This document shows, in pieces, positions 56,131-63,495 of a stretch of 64,000 nucleotides of DNA. Source of the stretch: Dokdonella_A soli. GTDB taxonomy: Bacteria; Pseudomonadota; Gammaproteobacteria; Xanthomonadales; Rhodanobacteraceae. A model generated the notes under the pieces. The model searched no databases. It worked only from the letters and a program-made list of their open reading frames with translations, and had not been told where the DNA came from. The translations under genes were made by a program, and so were the position numbers. Every line of letters begins with the position of its first letter. Position 1 is the stretch's first letter. The stretch spans positions 1-64,000 of the forward strand of contig NZ_BAAAEU010000032.1 in assembly GCF_039523175.1 (NCBI RefSeq). Reading direction: 5' to 3'.

Positions 56131-58824
56131 TCACACCGTCGTCGGGTCCGGCTTCTCGGGGTCGAGTTTCCACTGCTTGATCGCGCGCGCGACGTCCTCG
56201 GGATTCATCTTGCCCTCGGCGGCGAGCGCGGCGATCGCGGCGTGCGCGATCCAGTAGCGGTCGACTTCGAAGAAGCCGCGCAGGTGCGCGCGCGTGTCGC
56301 TGCGGCCGAAGCCGTCGGTGCCGAGCACGACGTAACGCATGCCGTCCGGCATGAACGCGCGGATCTGGTCGGCGTATTCGCGCACGTAGTCGGTCGCGGC
56401 GATCGCCGACCCGCCACGGCCTTCGAGGCAGGCGGTCACGTGCGCCTTGCGCGGTTTCTTGTCGAGCGGATGCAGGCGGTTCCAGCGCTCGACCGCGAAG
56501 CCATCGCGGCGCAGTTCGCTGAAACTCGGGCATGACCAGATGTCGCTGGTGACGCCGAAGTCCTTCTCCAGCAGTTCCGCCGCCGCAATCACTTCGCGCA
56601 GGATCGTGCCGGAACCGAGCAGCTGCACGCGCGGCTCGTTCTTCTTCGGCTTGCCGGCATCCTTGAACAGGTACATGCCCTTGACGATGTCGGCCTCGGC
56701 CCCCTTCGGCATGTCCGGGTGCGCGTAGTTCTCGTTCATCACGGTGACGTAGTAGTAGACGTCTTCCTGTTCCTGCAGCATGCGGCGCGAGCCGTCCTGC
56801 AGGATCACCGCGATCTCGTACGAGAAGGTCGGGTCATAGGCGCGACAGTTCGGAATCGCGCCGGCGAGCAGGTGCGAATGGCCGTCCTCGTGCTGCAGGC
56901 CCTCGCCGTTCAACGTGGTGCGGCCGGCGGTTCCGCCGACCAGGAAGCCACGCGTGCGCATGTCGCCGGCCGCCCAGGCGAGGTCGCCGACGCGCTGGAA
57001 GCCGAACATCGAGTAGTAGATGTAGAACGGCAGCATCGGCACGTCGCTGACCGAGTAGCTGCTTCCCGCAGCCATCCACGCCGACATCGCGCCGGGCTCG
57101 CTGATGCCTTCCTGCAGCACCTGGCCCTTCTGGTCCTCGCGGTAGTACATGAGCTGGTCGGCGTCGACCGGCTTGTACTTCTGGCCGAACGGCGCGTAGA
57201 TGCCGATCTGGCGGAACATGCCTTCCATACCGAACGTGCGTGCCTCGTCGGCGACGATAGGCACCACATGCGGCGCGAGCTGCTTGTCGCGCAGCAGCAG
57301 GTTGATGCCGCGCACGAACGCCATCGTCGTCGAGACCTCGCGCTCGCCGCTGCCCTTGGTGATCGCCTCGAAGGCCGACAGATCCGGCACCGCGATCGAC
57401 GTGCTCTTGCGACGCCGCTGCGGCAGGAAGCCGCCGAGCGCCTTGCGACGCTCCAGCATGTACTGCACTTCCGGCGATTCCTTGCCCGGATGGTAGTACG
57501 GCACGTCCTTGAGCTTGTCGTCGGCGATCGGGATCTGGAAACGGTCGCGGAAATGCCGTACCGCGTCGTCGTCGAGCTTCTTCTGCTGGTGCGTCGGGTT
57601 CTGCGACTCGCCGGCCGCGCCCATGCCATAGCCCTTGACCGTCTTGGCCAGGATCACGGTCGGCATGCCTTGCGTGTTCACCGCCTGGTGATACGCCGCA
57701 TAGACCTTGTGCGGATCGTGGCCGCCGCGGTTCAGGCGCCAGATGTCGTCGTCGGACAGGTTCGCGACCAGTTCGCGCGTCTCCGGATACTTGCCGAAGA
57801 AATGCTCGCGCGTGTAGGCGCCGCCGAACGCCTTGCAGTTCTGGTATTCGCCGTCGACGGTTTCCATCATCAGCTTGCGCAGCTTGCCGCTGGTGTCGCG
57901 CGCAAGCAGCGGATCCCAGTAGCTGCCCCAGACCAGCTTCAGCACGTTCCAACCAGCGCCGCGGAAGTTGCCTTCGAGTTCCTGGATGATCTTGCCGTTG
58001 CCGCGCACCGGACCATCGAGGCGCTGCAGGTTGCAGTTGATCACGAAGATCAGGTTGTCCAGACCCTCGCGCCCGGCCAGCGAGATCGCGCCGAGCGATT
58101 CGGGCTCGTCGGTTTCCCCGTCGCCGAGGAAACACCAGACCTTGCGATCGCTCTTCGGGATCAGGCCGCGATGTTCCAGGTACTTCATGAAGTGCGCCTG
58201 GTAGATCGCCTGCAACGGACCGAGGCCCATCGACACGGTCGGCACCTGCCAGTAGTCCGGCATCAACCATGGATGCGGATACGAGGACAAGCCCTTGCCG
58301 TGGCCGGCGACTTCCATGCGAAACAGATCGAGGCGGTCCTCGCCAATGCGGCCTTCGAGGAACGAGCGCGCGTAGATGCCTGGGCTCGAATGGCCCTGGT
58401 GGAACACGAGATCGCCCGGGTGCTCGGACGAAGGCGCGCGCCAGAAATGGTTGAAACCGACGTCGTACAGGGTCGCGCTCGAGGCGAAGCTCGCGATATG
58501 CCCGCCGAGTTCGCCCGGCTTGCGGTTCGCGCGCACGACCATCGCCATCGCGTTCCAGCGGATCAGGCAGCGGATGCGCCATTCCATGTTCGCATCGCCC
58601 GGCATGTGCGCTTCGCGCTGCGGCGGAATCGTGTTGACGTATTCGGTGGTCGGATCGAACGGCAGGTAGCCGCCGGCGCGGCGCGTCTCGCCGACCATGC
58701 GCTCGAGCAGGTAGTGCGCGCGATCCGTGCCATCGGCAGCGATCACGCCCTTGAGTGCATCGGTCCATTCCTGCGTCTCGACCGGGTCGAGGTCCTGGTC
58801 GAGGATGTCGTTGAGCTGGTTCAT
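56131..58824 (-). CDS. aceE: Pyruvate dehydrogenase E1 component, homodimeric type
   Basis: This 897-aa protein begins MNQLNDILDQDLDPVETQEW (ATG 58824, GAGAGAA upstream). It decarboxylates pyruvate with thiamine diphosphate and passes the acetyl group to lipoyl-E2. The TPP/Mg2+ motif runs from GDGETDEPESLGAI to NLIFVINCNLQRLDGP. The substrate-site HFWRAPSSEHPGDLVFHQGH block and a pyrimidine-domain block around ARTFGMEGMFRQIGIYAPFG are also present. The length is standard. The acetyltransferase (E2) and E3 genes are not in the window, so aceE is uncoupled from them here; a phosphoesterase lipoprotein gene follows instead. Confidence 0.96.
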   Translation of the reverse strand: MNQLNDILDQDLDPVETQEWTDALKGVIAADGTDRAHYLLERMVGETRRAGGYLPFDPTTEYVNTIPPQREAHMPGDANMEWRIRCLIRWNAMAMVVRANRKPGELGGHIASFASSATLYDVGFNHFWRAPSSEHPGDLVFHQGHSSPGIYARSFLEGRIGEDRLDLFRMEVAGHGKGLSSYPHPWLMPDYWQVPTVSMGLGPLQAIYQAHFMKYLEHRGLIPKSDRKVWCFLGDGETDEPESLGAISLAGREGLDNLIFVINCNLQRLDGPVRGNGKIIQELEGNFRGAGWNVLKLVWGSYWDPLLARDTSGKLRKLMMETVDGEYQNCKAFGGAYTREHFFGKYPETRELVANLSDDDIWRLNRGGHDPHKVYAAYHQAVNTQGMPTVILAKTVKGYGMGAAGESQNPTHQQKKLDDDAVRHFRDRFQIPIADDKLKDVPYYHPGKESPEVQYMLERRKALGGFLPQRRRKSTSIAVPDLSAFEAITKGSGEREVSTTMAFVRGINLLLRDKQLAPHVVPIVADEARTFGMEGMFRQIGIYAPFGQKYKPVDADQLMYYREDQKGQVLQEGISEPGAMSAWMAAGSSYSVSDVPMLPFYIYYSMFGFQRVGDLAWAAGDMRTRGFLVGGTAGRTTLNGEGLQHEDGHSHLLAGAIPNCRAYDPTFSYEIAVILQDGSRRMLQEQEDVYYYVTVMNENYAHPDMPKGAEADIVKGMYLFKDAGKPKKNEPRVQLLGSGTILREVIAAAELLEKDFGVTSDIWSCPSFSELRRDGFAVERWNRLHPLDKKPRKAHVTACLEGRGGSAIAATDYVREYADQIRAFMPDGMRYVVLGTDGFGRSDTRAHLRGFFEVDRYWIAHAAIAALAAEGKMNPEDVARAIKQWKLDPEKPDPTTV

Positions 58825-59061
58825 GCGATTCTCTCGATGGCGCCGCAGCTTGCCGCGACGCATTTTTGCGGCGACGTGCGGAGACGCCGTCGCGCGGAAG
58901 GGAGAGTTTAGTCGGCCCGCGCAATATCTGCATGTTGCACAGCCATGCCGGCACGGGATCCGCCCATTCCGGCATCGCCTCCGCGGGTCGCGCGATTGGG
59001 CATCGCTGGGCAAATCCGGCACGAATTCCCGTGTAGAGTCCGCGCCTCCGGGAGAAACGCC

Positions 59062-60204
59062 ATGCGTGATTCGGTCATCGCCCTGCTCTGCGGAGCATCG
59101 CTGTCGGGTATCGCTTATGCGGCCGTCGCCGATAGCATTTTCGCGGATGGTTTCGAAGCGCGGCGCTGGGTTGCAGGCTACTACGTGGGTTACGAGCGCC
59201 AGCAGTACCCGATCGGCGAGGTGGATTTCTCCACGATCACGCATCTGATGGTCGGTCGCGCGCGACCGCTCGCGGACGGCAGCCTGACCACGGACTTCGA
59301 CATCGATGCGGTCAACGGCCCGGCCTGGGCGCATACCAGCGTCGATGCCGCGCACGCGGCTGGCCGCAAAGCCGTGCTGATGATTGGGGGCGCTGGCGAG
59401 ATCGCCGGCTGGCGGGGTGCTGCCAGCGCGGCGAACCGCGCGTCGTTCGTGACGAACCTGCTCGCCGCGGTCGACCAGTTCGGTTTTGATGGGCTGGATC
59501 TCGATTGGGAACCGCTCGAAACAAGTGATCGCGGGAATTTCCAGGCGCTGGCCACCGCTTTGCGCGCGGCCCGACCGGAGCTGATCCTCACCGTGCCGAT
59601 CATCTGGATGAATTCAAATTTCGCCAATCCGCCCGATCCGTTCTGGGGCCAGATCGCGCCGCTGTTCGACCGCATCGACGTAATGACCTACGACATGGCC
59701 GGCCCGTGGAGCGGCTGGCAGAGCTGGCACAATTCCGCCCTGTACGGCGAAACCCCGACCACGCCATCCTCGGTCGCGAGCAGCGTCGCGTTCTATCTCG
59801 CCTCAGGCGTACCCGCGGCGAAGCTCGGCGTGGGGACCGCGTTCTATGGTTACTGCTGGCGGGGTGTCACCGGCCCGCATCAGATCGGCGGCACCCCCGC
59901 CGCCGGCGATGGCACGATGAGCTACGCGAACATCATCCAGAACTACTACACGCCGCCGGCGCACATCTGGGACGCCACCGCGCGCGTGCCGTACCTGTCG
60001 TCGGCGACGCCGCTCGGCAGTGCCGGCTGCACCTTCATCAGCTATGACGATGCGCAATCGATCACCGAGAAAGGTGCGTACGCGCGCGCGCAGGAACTCG
60101 GTGCGCTGATCATCTGGACGATCAGCCAGGGACACCTGGCAAGCGAGCCGGTCGGCCACCGCGATCCTCTGCTCGATGCGGTGCGCACGACATTTCTGGA
60201 GTAG
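59062..60204 (+). CDS. Secreted GH18 chitinase-like glycoside hydrolase
   Basis: GGGAGAAACGCC precedes ATG 59062. The signal peptide MRDSVIALLCGASLSGIAYA is followed by the short acidic motif SIFADGFE, then one GH18 TIM barrel. The catalytic D-x-x-D-x-D-x-E is intact in FDGLDLDWEPLE, with E as the general acid. MTYDMAGPWSGWQSWHNSAL and the closing GALIIWTISQG give the substrate tryptophans. There is no carbohydrate-binding module. It should hydrolyse chitin or related N-acetylglucosamine polymers outside the cell. It is transcribed away from aceE, with both promoters in the 240-base gap. Confidence 0.9.
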   Translation: MRDSVIALLCGASLSGIAYAAVADSIFADGFEARRWVAGYYVGYERQQYPIGEVDFSTITHLMVGRARPLADGSLTTDFDIDAVNGPAWAHTSVDAAHAAGRKAVLMIGGAGEIAGWRGAASAANRASFVTNLLAAVDQFGFDGLDLDWEPLETSDRGNFQALATALRAARPELILTVPIIWMNSNFANPPDPFWGQIAPLFDRIDVMTYDMAGPWSGWQSWHNSALYGETPTTPSSVASSVAFYLASGVPAAKLGVGTAFYGYCWRGVTGPHQIGGTPAAGDGTMSYANIIQNYYTPPAHIWDATARVPYLSSATPLGSAGCTFISYDDAQSITEKGAYARAQELGALIIWTISQGHLASEPVGHRDPLLDAVRTTFLE

Positions 60205-60477
60205 CGCGCCGCTCACTGCCTGCGCGCAACGAACCGTTCCTATGAGAGCAATTTCGGCAATACGCCACCGCTTGCCGACCGCTACGCTGCGCCTTAAGAT
60301 TTATATTTAATATTGTATACTTGTAAAAGTATTTTAAATATAAGTTTTCGCTCAATGACTCGTGTTCGACATCTGGCGGTCACCCTGATCGCTGATGGTA
60401 TGTACCGAAACGCACTCGCGCCACGCTCCATGGAATGACTTGGGCGTCAATACATTCGGTCTCAAGGAGGATAGAAC
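60205..60477. other. Regulatory gap upstream of the repeat-protein/CsgG-like operon
   Basis: No gene is visible. The gap holds the AT-rich dyad described separately and a leader of about 135 bases before the first repeat-protein gene. CCACGCTCCATGGAAT (60421) recurs with one change as CCACGCTCCGTGGAAT inside that gene (60522). Confidence 0.5.
60301..60343 (+). promoter_or_regulatory. AT-rich nested inverted repeats, probable promoter/operator
   Basis: Perfect 10-bp outer arms TTATATTTAA (60301-60310) and TTAAATATAA (60334-60343) enclose perfect inner arms ATACTT (60317-60322) and AAGTAT (60327-60332). The region is almost pure A+T within a GC-rich genome. A possible -35 TTGTAT and -10 AAATAT are 17 bases apart inside it. 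It could be bound by a dimeric activator or repressor, or by nucleoid proteins, to control the operon downstream. Confidence 0.5.
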
Positions 60478-60828
60478 ATGCAGACACCCAGATCCGCCGC
60501 GCCTGCCGCCGGAATCCGCTCCACGCTCCGTGGAATCATCCCAGTACTGTTCTTGCTTGCCACCTGCGCCGCCAACGCGGCATCCGTCGGGCAGGCGACC
60601 AGCGTCGGCGGCAACAACGAACAGGTCGTGGTCGTGAAGGGAGCCGTGATCAACACCGCCACGACCGGCGGCACCGCGCGGATCAATGTCGGATCAGTCG
60701 TGAACAGCCGCGTCGGTGGCAGCAACAAGCAGCACGTCGTCGTCGGCGGAGCGATCGTGAACAGCGCGAGCGGACCCGGCTCGAAATCCGAGATCAACAT
60801 CGGTTCGGTGAGCACGGGCAAGGAGTAA
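60478..60828 (+). CDS. Secreted short-repeat protein 1, putative fibre subunit (116 aa)
   Basis: AAGGAGGA gives an excellent ribosome-binding site for ATG 60478. A signal peptide (GIIPVLFLLATCAANA) leaves a mature part of about 75 residues made of two imperfect repeats. Each begins GG(N/S)N(E/K)Q, followed by V-V-V-x-GA(V/I)xN, then small residues and IN(V/I)GSV. Gln, Asn, Gly, Val and Ser dominate, with no Cys and alternating hydrophobic residues, as in curlin-like beta-strand repeats. It is co-directional with a second repeat protein and a CsgG-like secretion lipoprotein. I infer an amyloid-type or beta-solenoid fibre subunit; homology to CsgA is not demonstrated. Confidence 0.7.
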   Translation: MQTPRSAAPAAGIRSTLRGIIPVLFLLATCAANAASVGQATSVGGNNEQVVVVKGAVINTATTGGTARINVGSVVNSRVGGSNKQHVVVGGAIVNSASGPGSKSEINIGSVSTGKE

Positions 60829-60867
60829 CACCACTCGTCAGCCTGAAACGACGGGTGTCCCCGGGGT

Positions 60868-60882
60868 GGACGCGCCGCGTCC
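60868..60882 (+). other. Intercistronic hairpin
   Basis: GGACGC-GCC-GCGTCC forms a 6-bp stem between repeat-protein genes 1 and 2. No T-run follows, so it is more likely a processing or stability element than a terminator. Confidence 0.4.
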
Positions 60883-60926
60883 GCCCTCAACGCAAGACGT
60901 GGTTCCACCAACAAGGAGTTGCACAA

Positions 60927-61226
60927 ATGGTCAAGAGTGCGTTTGCCATCCTTGCAATCGGCGCCTTCGTGTTCTGCGGCTCGGCCATGGCCGAAGTCAA
61001 GATCAAGGGCAAGAACGATCAGAGCACGACCGTGCAGGGTGCGGTGCTCAACGCCGCGATCGGTCCGGGCGCTTCGGCGAAGCAGAACCTGTCCTCGAAC
61101 AAGGGCAAGGTCAACATCGGCGGCGACAACAAGCAGTCGACGAAGGTGCAAGGCGCGGTGCTCAACGCCGCGATCGGCCCGGGCGCCAAGGCCGAGCAGA
61201 ACCTGTCGTCGAACGACGGTAAGTGA
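60927..61226 (+). CDS. Secreted short-repeat protein 2, putative fibre subunit (99 aa)
   Basis: AAGGAG precedes ATG 60927. The signal peptide MVKSAFAILAIGAFVFCGSA-MA leaves about 77 residues containing two near-identical units of about 34 aa: (N/K)-x-QST-x-VQGAVLNAAIGPGA followed by xAxQNLSSNxGK. Regular Gln and Asn at fixed positions and absence of Cys resemble curli repeats (Q-x-G-x-x-N spacing), although the consensus differs. The DNA of the two repeats is also nearly identical, suggesting recent duplication. It is probably the major or minor subunit together with protein 1. No enzymatic motif. Confidence 0.72.
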   Translation: MVKSAFAILAIGAFVFCGSAMAEVKIKGKNDQSTTVQGAVLNAAIGPGASAKQNLSSNKGKVNIGGDNKQSTKVQGAVLNAAIGPGAKAEQNLSSNDGK

Positions 61227-61247
61227 TCCGCGCTGTAGTCTCGTGTC

Positions 61248-61294
61248 GCGACCCGAAAGGGTCGCACACGCTGCGGGGGAGCTATCGGCTCCCC
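61248..61294 (+). other. Two consecutive strong hairpins between repeat protein 2 and the next gene
   Basis: GCGACCC-GAAA-GGGTCGC (61248-61265, extendable by 4 bp past one bulge) and GGGGAGC-TATCG-GCTCCCC (61276-61294) are perfect 7-bp stems. No U-run follows the second. They could protect the repeat-protein mRNA from 3' decay or attenuate transcription, so that subunits are made in excess over the secretion machinery. Confidence 0.55.
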
Positions 61295-61321
61295 TGCTGT
61301 TTCATTCCCTGGAGAACAGTC

Positions 61322-61684
61322 ATGAGCAAGCCGACGAACCGAGTTCTCGCCCTCGCCCTCGTCCCGCTGTTTTGTGGTTGTGCAGTGCCCGCATTCGCAG
61401 GCGGCGAGCTGGCTCAACGTCGCGACATGAGTCCGCTCGATCGCGCCAAGGTCTTGAACGTGGAGTCAAAGCGCTGGCTCGGCTACGGTTCGACGGGCCA
61501 GACAACGAGCACGACCATGGTGCCCTCGACCGTGGGTGCGCGCGTATGCACGACCAATGTCGGCGTTCCCGCGAATACCGCACCGGTCGGCCAGTACGGA
61601 CCACAACAGAATGCTTACGGACCGCAGAGTCGCAAGGACAACATCGTCGTGGTGAGCGGCGACATCATCAGCCTTTGCAAGTAA
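61322..61684 (+). CDS. Small secreted protein with two cysteines (120 aa), accessory to the repeat proteins
   Basis: GGAG precedes ATG 61322. The signal peptide (LALALVPLFCGCAVPAFAGG) contains LFCGC, so processing by signal peptidase I after AFA is likelier than lipidation. The mature part has a charged start, a Thr/Ser/Gln-rich middle with GARVCTTNVGVPANTAP and a C-terminus DNIVVVSGDIISLCK that echoes the V-V-V-x-G strand of protein 1. Two Cys could form a disulfide. A role as nucleator, cap or chaperone of the fibre is inference from position only. Confidence 0.65.
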   Translation: MSKPTNRVLALALVPLFCGCAVPAFAGGELAQRRDMSPLDRAKVLNVESKRWLGYGSTGQTTSTTMVPSTVGARVCTTNVGVPANTAPVGQYGPQQNAYGPQSRKDNIVVVSGDIISLCK

Positions 61685-61890
61685 GCACAGGCAAGCTGGC
61701 ATCGCCGACACCGCAGCGCCCCGTACCCGCACGCGCTGCGATGCCGCGCCGCCGGACCGCGTGATTCCTGCGCGGCGCGGTCGCTCGCGCGACCGGCGCT
61801 CGTGACCAATCCAAAGGTTCGCAGCCACCCGGCAACTGCATTCATCCACGTGCAGGTACCGGACATCCCCCCACCCAGCCCCGACTGCTC
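61685..61890. other. Spacer before the CsgG-like gene
   Basis: No gene is visible. A short stem GGTCGC-TCGC-GCGACC lies at about 61779-61794. The next start has no strong ribosome-binding site, in contrast to the repeat-protein genes, which agrees with lower expression of the secretion component. Confidence 0.35.
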
Positions 61891-63495
61891 ATGACCAAAT
61901 TTCTTTCGCTGCCGCCAATTCTGATCGTTGCCGGACTCACCCTGCTGGCGGGATGCACGCCGAATATCCGCCGCGACCGGCCCTACATCGAATCGTCGAC
62001 CATCGAAAGCCGGCCGATCTCGGAACCGGTGCGCGCGATCAGCAGCTTCAGCGACGGCCTGTCCTGCATGGACGAGATGCTGAAGCAGAACCATGTGCCG
62101 ACCACGCTGATCACCAGCAAGCTGATCGGCGATCCTTCCGGCAAGGCGTCGGTCGCGACCAAGGAAATAATCATCACCGCGCTGTCACAGATGTCGCGCA
62201 CCAGCAACGCGTTCCGTGTCGTCGACTTCGAAATCGATCCGCTGCGTCAGGACACGGTGCAGACCCTGACCAGCCTGATGCTGCCGTCCGGGCAGATGGC
62301 GATTCCGAAGCCGGCCATCTATGTGTCCGGCGCGATTTCCTACGTCGACCAGAACGTGTTGATCCACAACGCCGGAATCGGCGCTTCGGCCAAGAACTGG
62401 GAGTTCGGCTATTCCGATGACCTCATCACGACCGTGCTCGGGCTCGAACTGCATCTCGGCGATTTCGGCACGCGCACGCTGCTCACCGGGGTCGACTCCG
62501 CCAACGAATTGGTCGCCGGCAACAAGGGCACCGGCCTCGATGCCGGCGCGCGCATCAAGAAGGCTGGCGTGCAGTTCACGTTGGGATCGACGTTGTCGCA
62601 GGGGGTGGGACCGGCGATCCGCACGCTCGTCGATCTGGGCATGATCGAACTCGCGGGGAAGTGGGCGCGCGTGCCGTACTGGCAATGCCTCGCGCTCGAC
62701 CAGACGCATCCGGAATTCCAGCGCCAGCTGCGTGCGTGGTACGACGACATGGACGAGACCGAGCGCGTGCGCGTGTTCGAGACCGGCCTGCGCAGTCTCG
62801 GCTACTACAAGGGCGAGGTCGACGGACGCCCCTCTCCGGCATTGCACGATGCGCTGAGCCTGTATCAGGCCGATCACCTGGCCACCGCCTCCGGCAACCT
62901 CAATTTCGAAACCTACGAACGCCTGATGAAAAACTATGTTGCCAGCGACGGCAACAACCATTTCCTGCGCATCGGCTGGGGTGGTCCCGCGACGGCCGGC
63001 GCGCTTACAACGCAGCCGCGCAACGGCCAGGCAGAGTTCGCGACCGCCCAGGCCAAGCCGATCCGCGTCGACATCACGCTTGGCCGCAGGGAACCGAAGT
63101 TCACGCTCGGCGAAGCGCTCCTGCTCAACGTCAGCACGGATCAGTCCGCCTTTCTCTATTGCTACTACAGGGACGCCAAGGGTGCGCTGAGTCAGATCTA
63201 TCCGAATCCGTTCCAGCACGCCGCAATAGTGCAGGCGCACCGCTCCGTGCTGATCCCGGACATCTCCAATCCGCAGAGCTTCACGATCGAGATGACCGCC
63301 GCTGGCAAGGAGAGCGCCTCCTGCTTCGCCGCAAGCAACGACATCACCAGCGAGTTGACCAAGGCATTGGGCGCGGGTCCATTGGAACGGATCAAGGGTG
63401 TCGCCGACATGGAAGCGCTGAAGCAACGCGTCCTCGCTGTCGCGCAGGATGCACACACCGGCACGCAGGCGCTGCAATGGGAAGTGATGCGATGA
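61891..63495 (+). CDS. CsgG/HfaB-like secretion lipoprotein with peptidoglycan-binding and DUF4384-like regions (534 aa)
   Basis: The signal ends in the lipobox LTLLAGC (Cys22). Residues of about 45-275 follow the CsgG/HfaB plan: GLSCMDEML near the start, TTLITSKLIGDPSGK, a YVSGAISYVDQNV strand, then GLELHLGDFGTRTLLTGVDS and a closing helix SQGVGPAIRTLVDLGMIELA. CsgG forms a nonameric outer-membrane pore for curlin export and HfaB serves the Caulobacter holdfast anchor. Residues of about 285-350 resemble a peptidoglycan-binding helical domain (SLGYYKGEVDGRPSPALHDA). About 390-470 resemble DUF4384 (FTLGEALLLNVSTDQSAFLY and IYPNPFQ). This fusion is not in classical CsgG. Its stop overlaps the next start as ATGA. 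Confidence 0.72.
   Translation: MTKFLSLPPILIVAGLTLLAGCTPNIRRDRPYIESSTIESRPISEPVRAISSFSDGLSCMDEMLKQNHVPTTLITSKLIGDPSGKASVATKEIIITALSQMSRTSNAFRVVDFEIDPLRQDTVQTLTSLMLPSGQMAIPKPAIYVSGAISYVDQNVLIHNAGIGASAKNWEFGYSDDLITTVLGLELHLGDFGTRTLLTGVDSANELVAGNKGTGLDAGARIKKAGVQFTLGSTLSQGVGPAIRTLVDLGMIELAGKWARVPYWQCLALDQTHPEFQRQLRAWYDDMDETERVRVFETGLRSLGYYKGEVDGRPSPALHDALSLYQADHLATASGNLNFETYERLMKNYVASDGNNHFLRIGWGGPATAGALTTQPRNGQAEFATAQAKPIRVDITLGRREPKFTLGEALLLNVSTDQSAFLYCYYRDAKGALSQIYPNPFQHAAIVQAHRSVLIPDISNPQSFTIEMTAAGKESASCFAASNDITSELTKALGAGPLERIKGVADMEALKQRVLAVAQDAHTGTQALQWEVMR

Noticed and set aside
56719..58911. A 730-codon plus-strand open frame opposite aceE
   Set aside because: aceE is unmistakable on the other strand; the plus frame has no motif.
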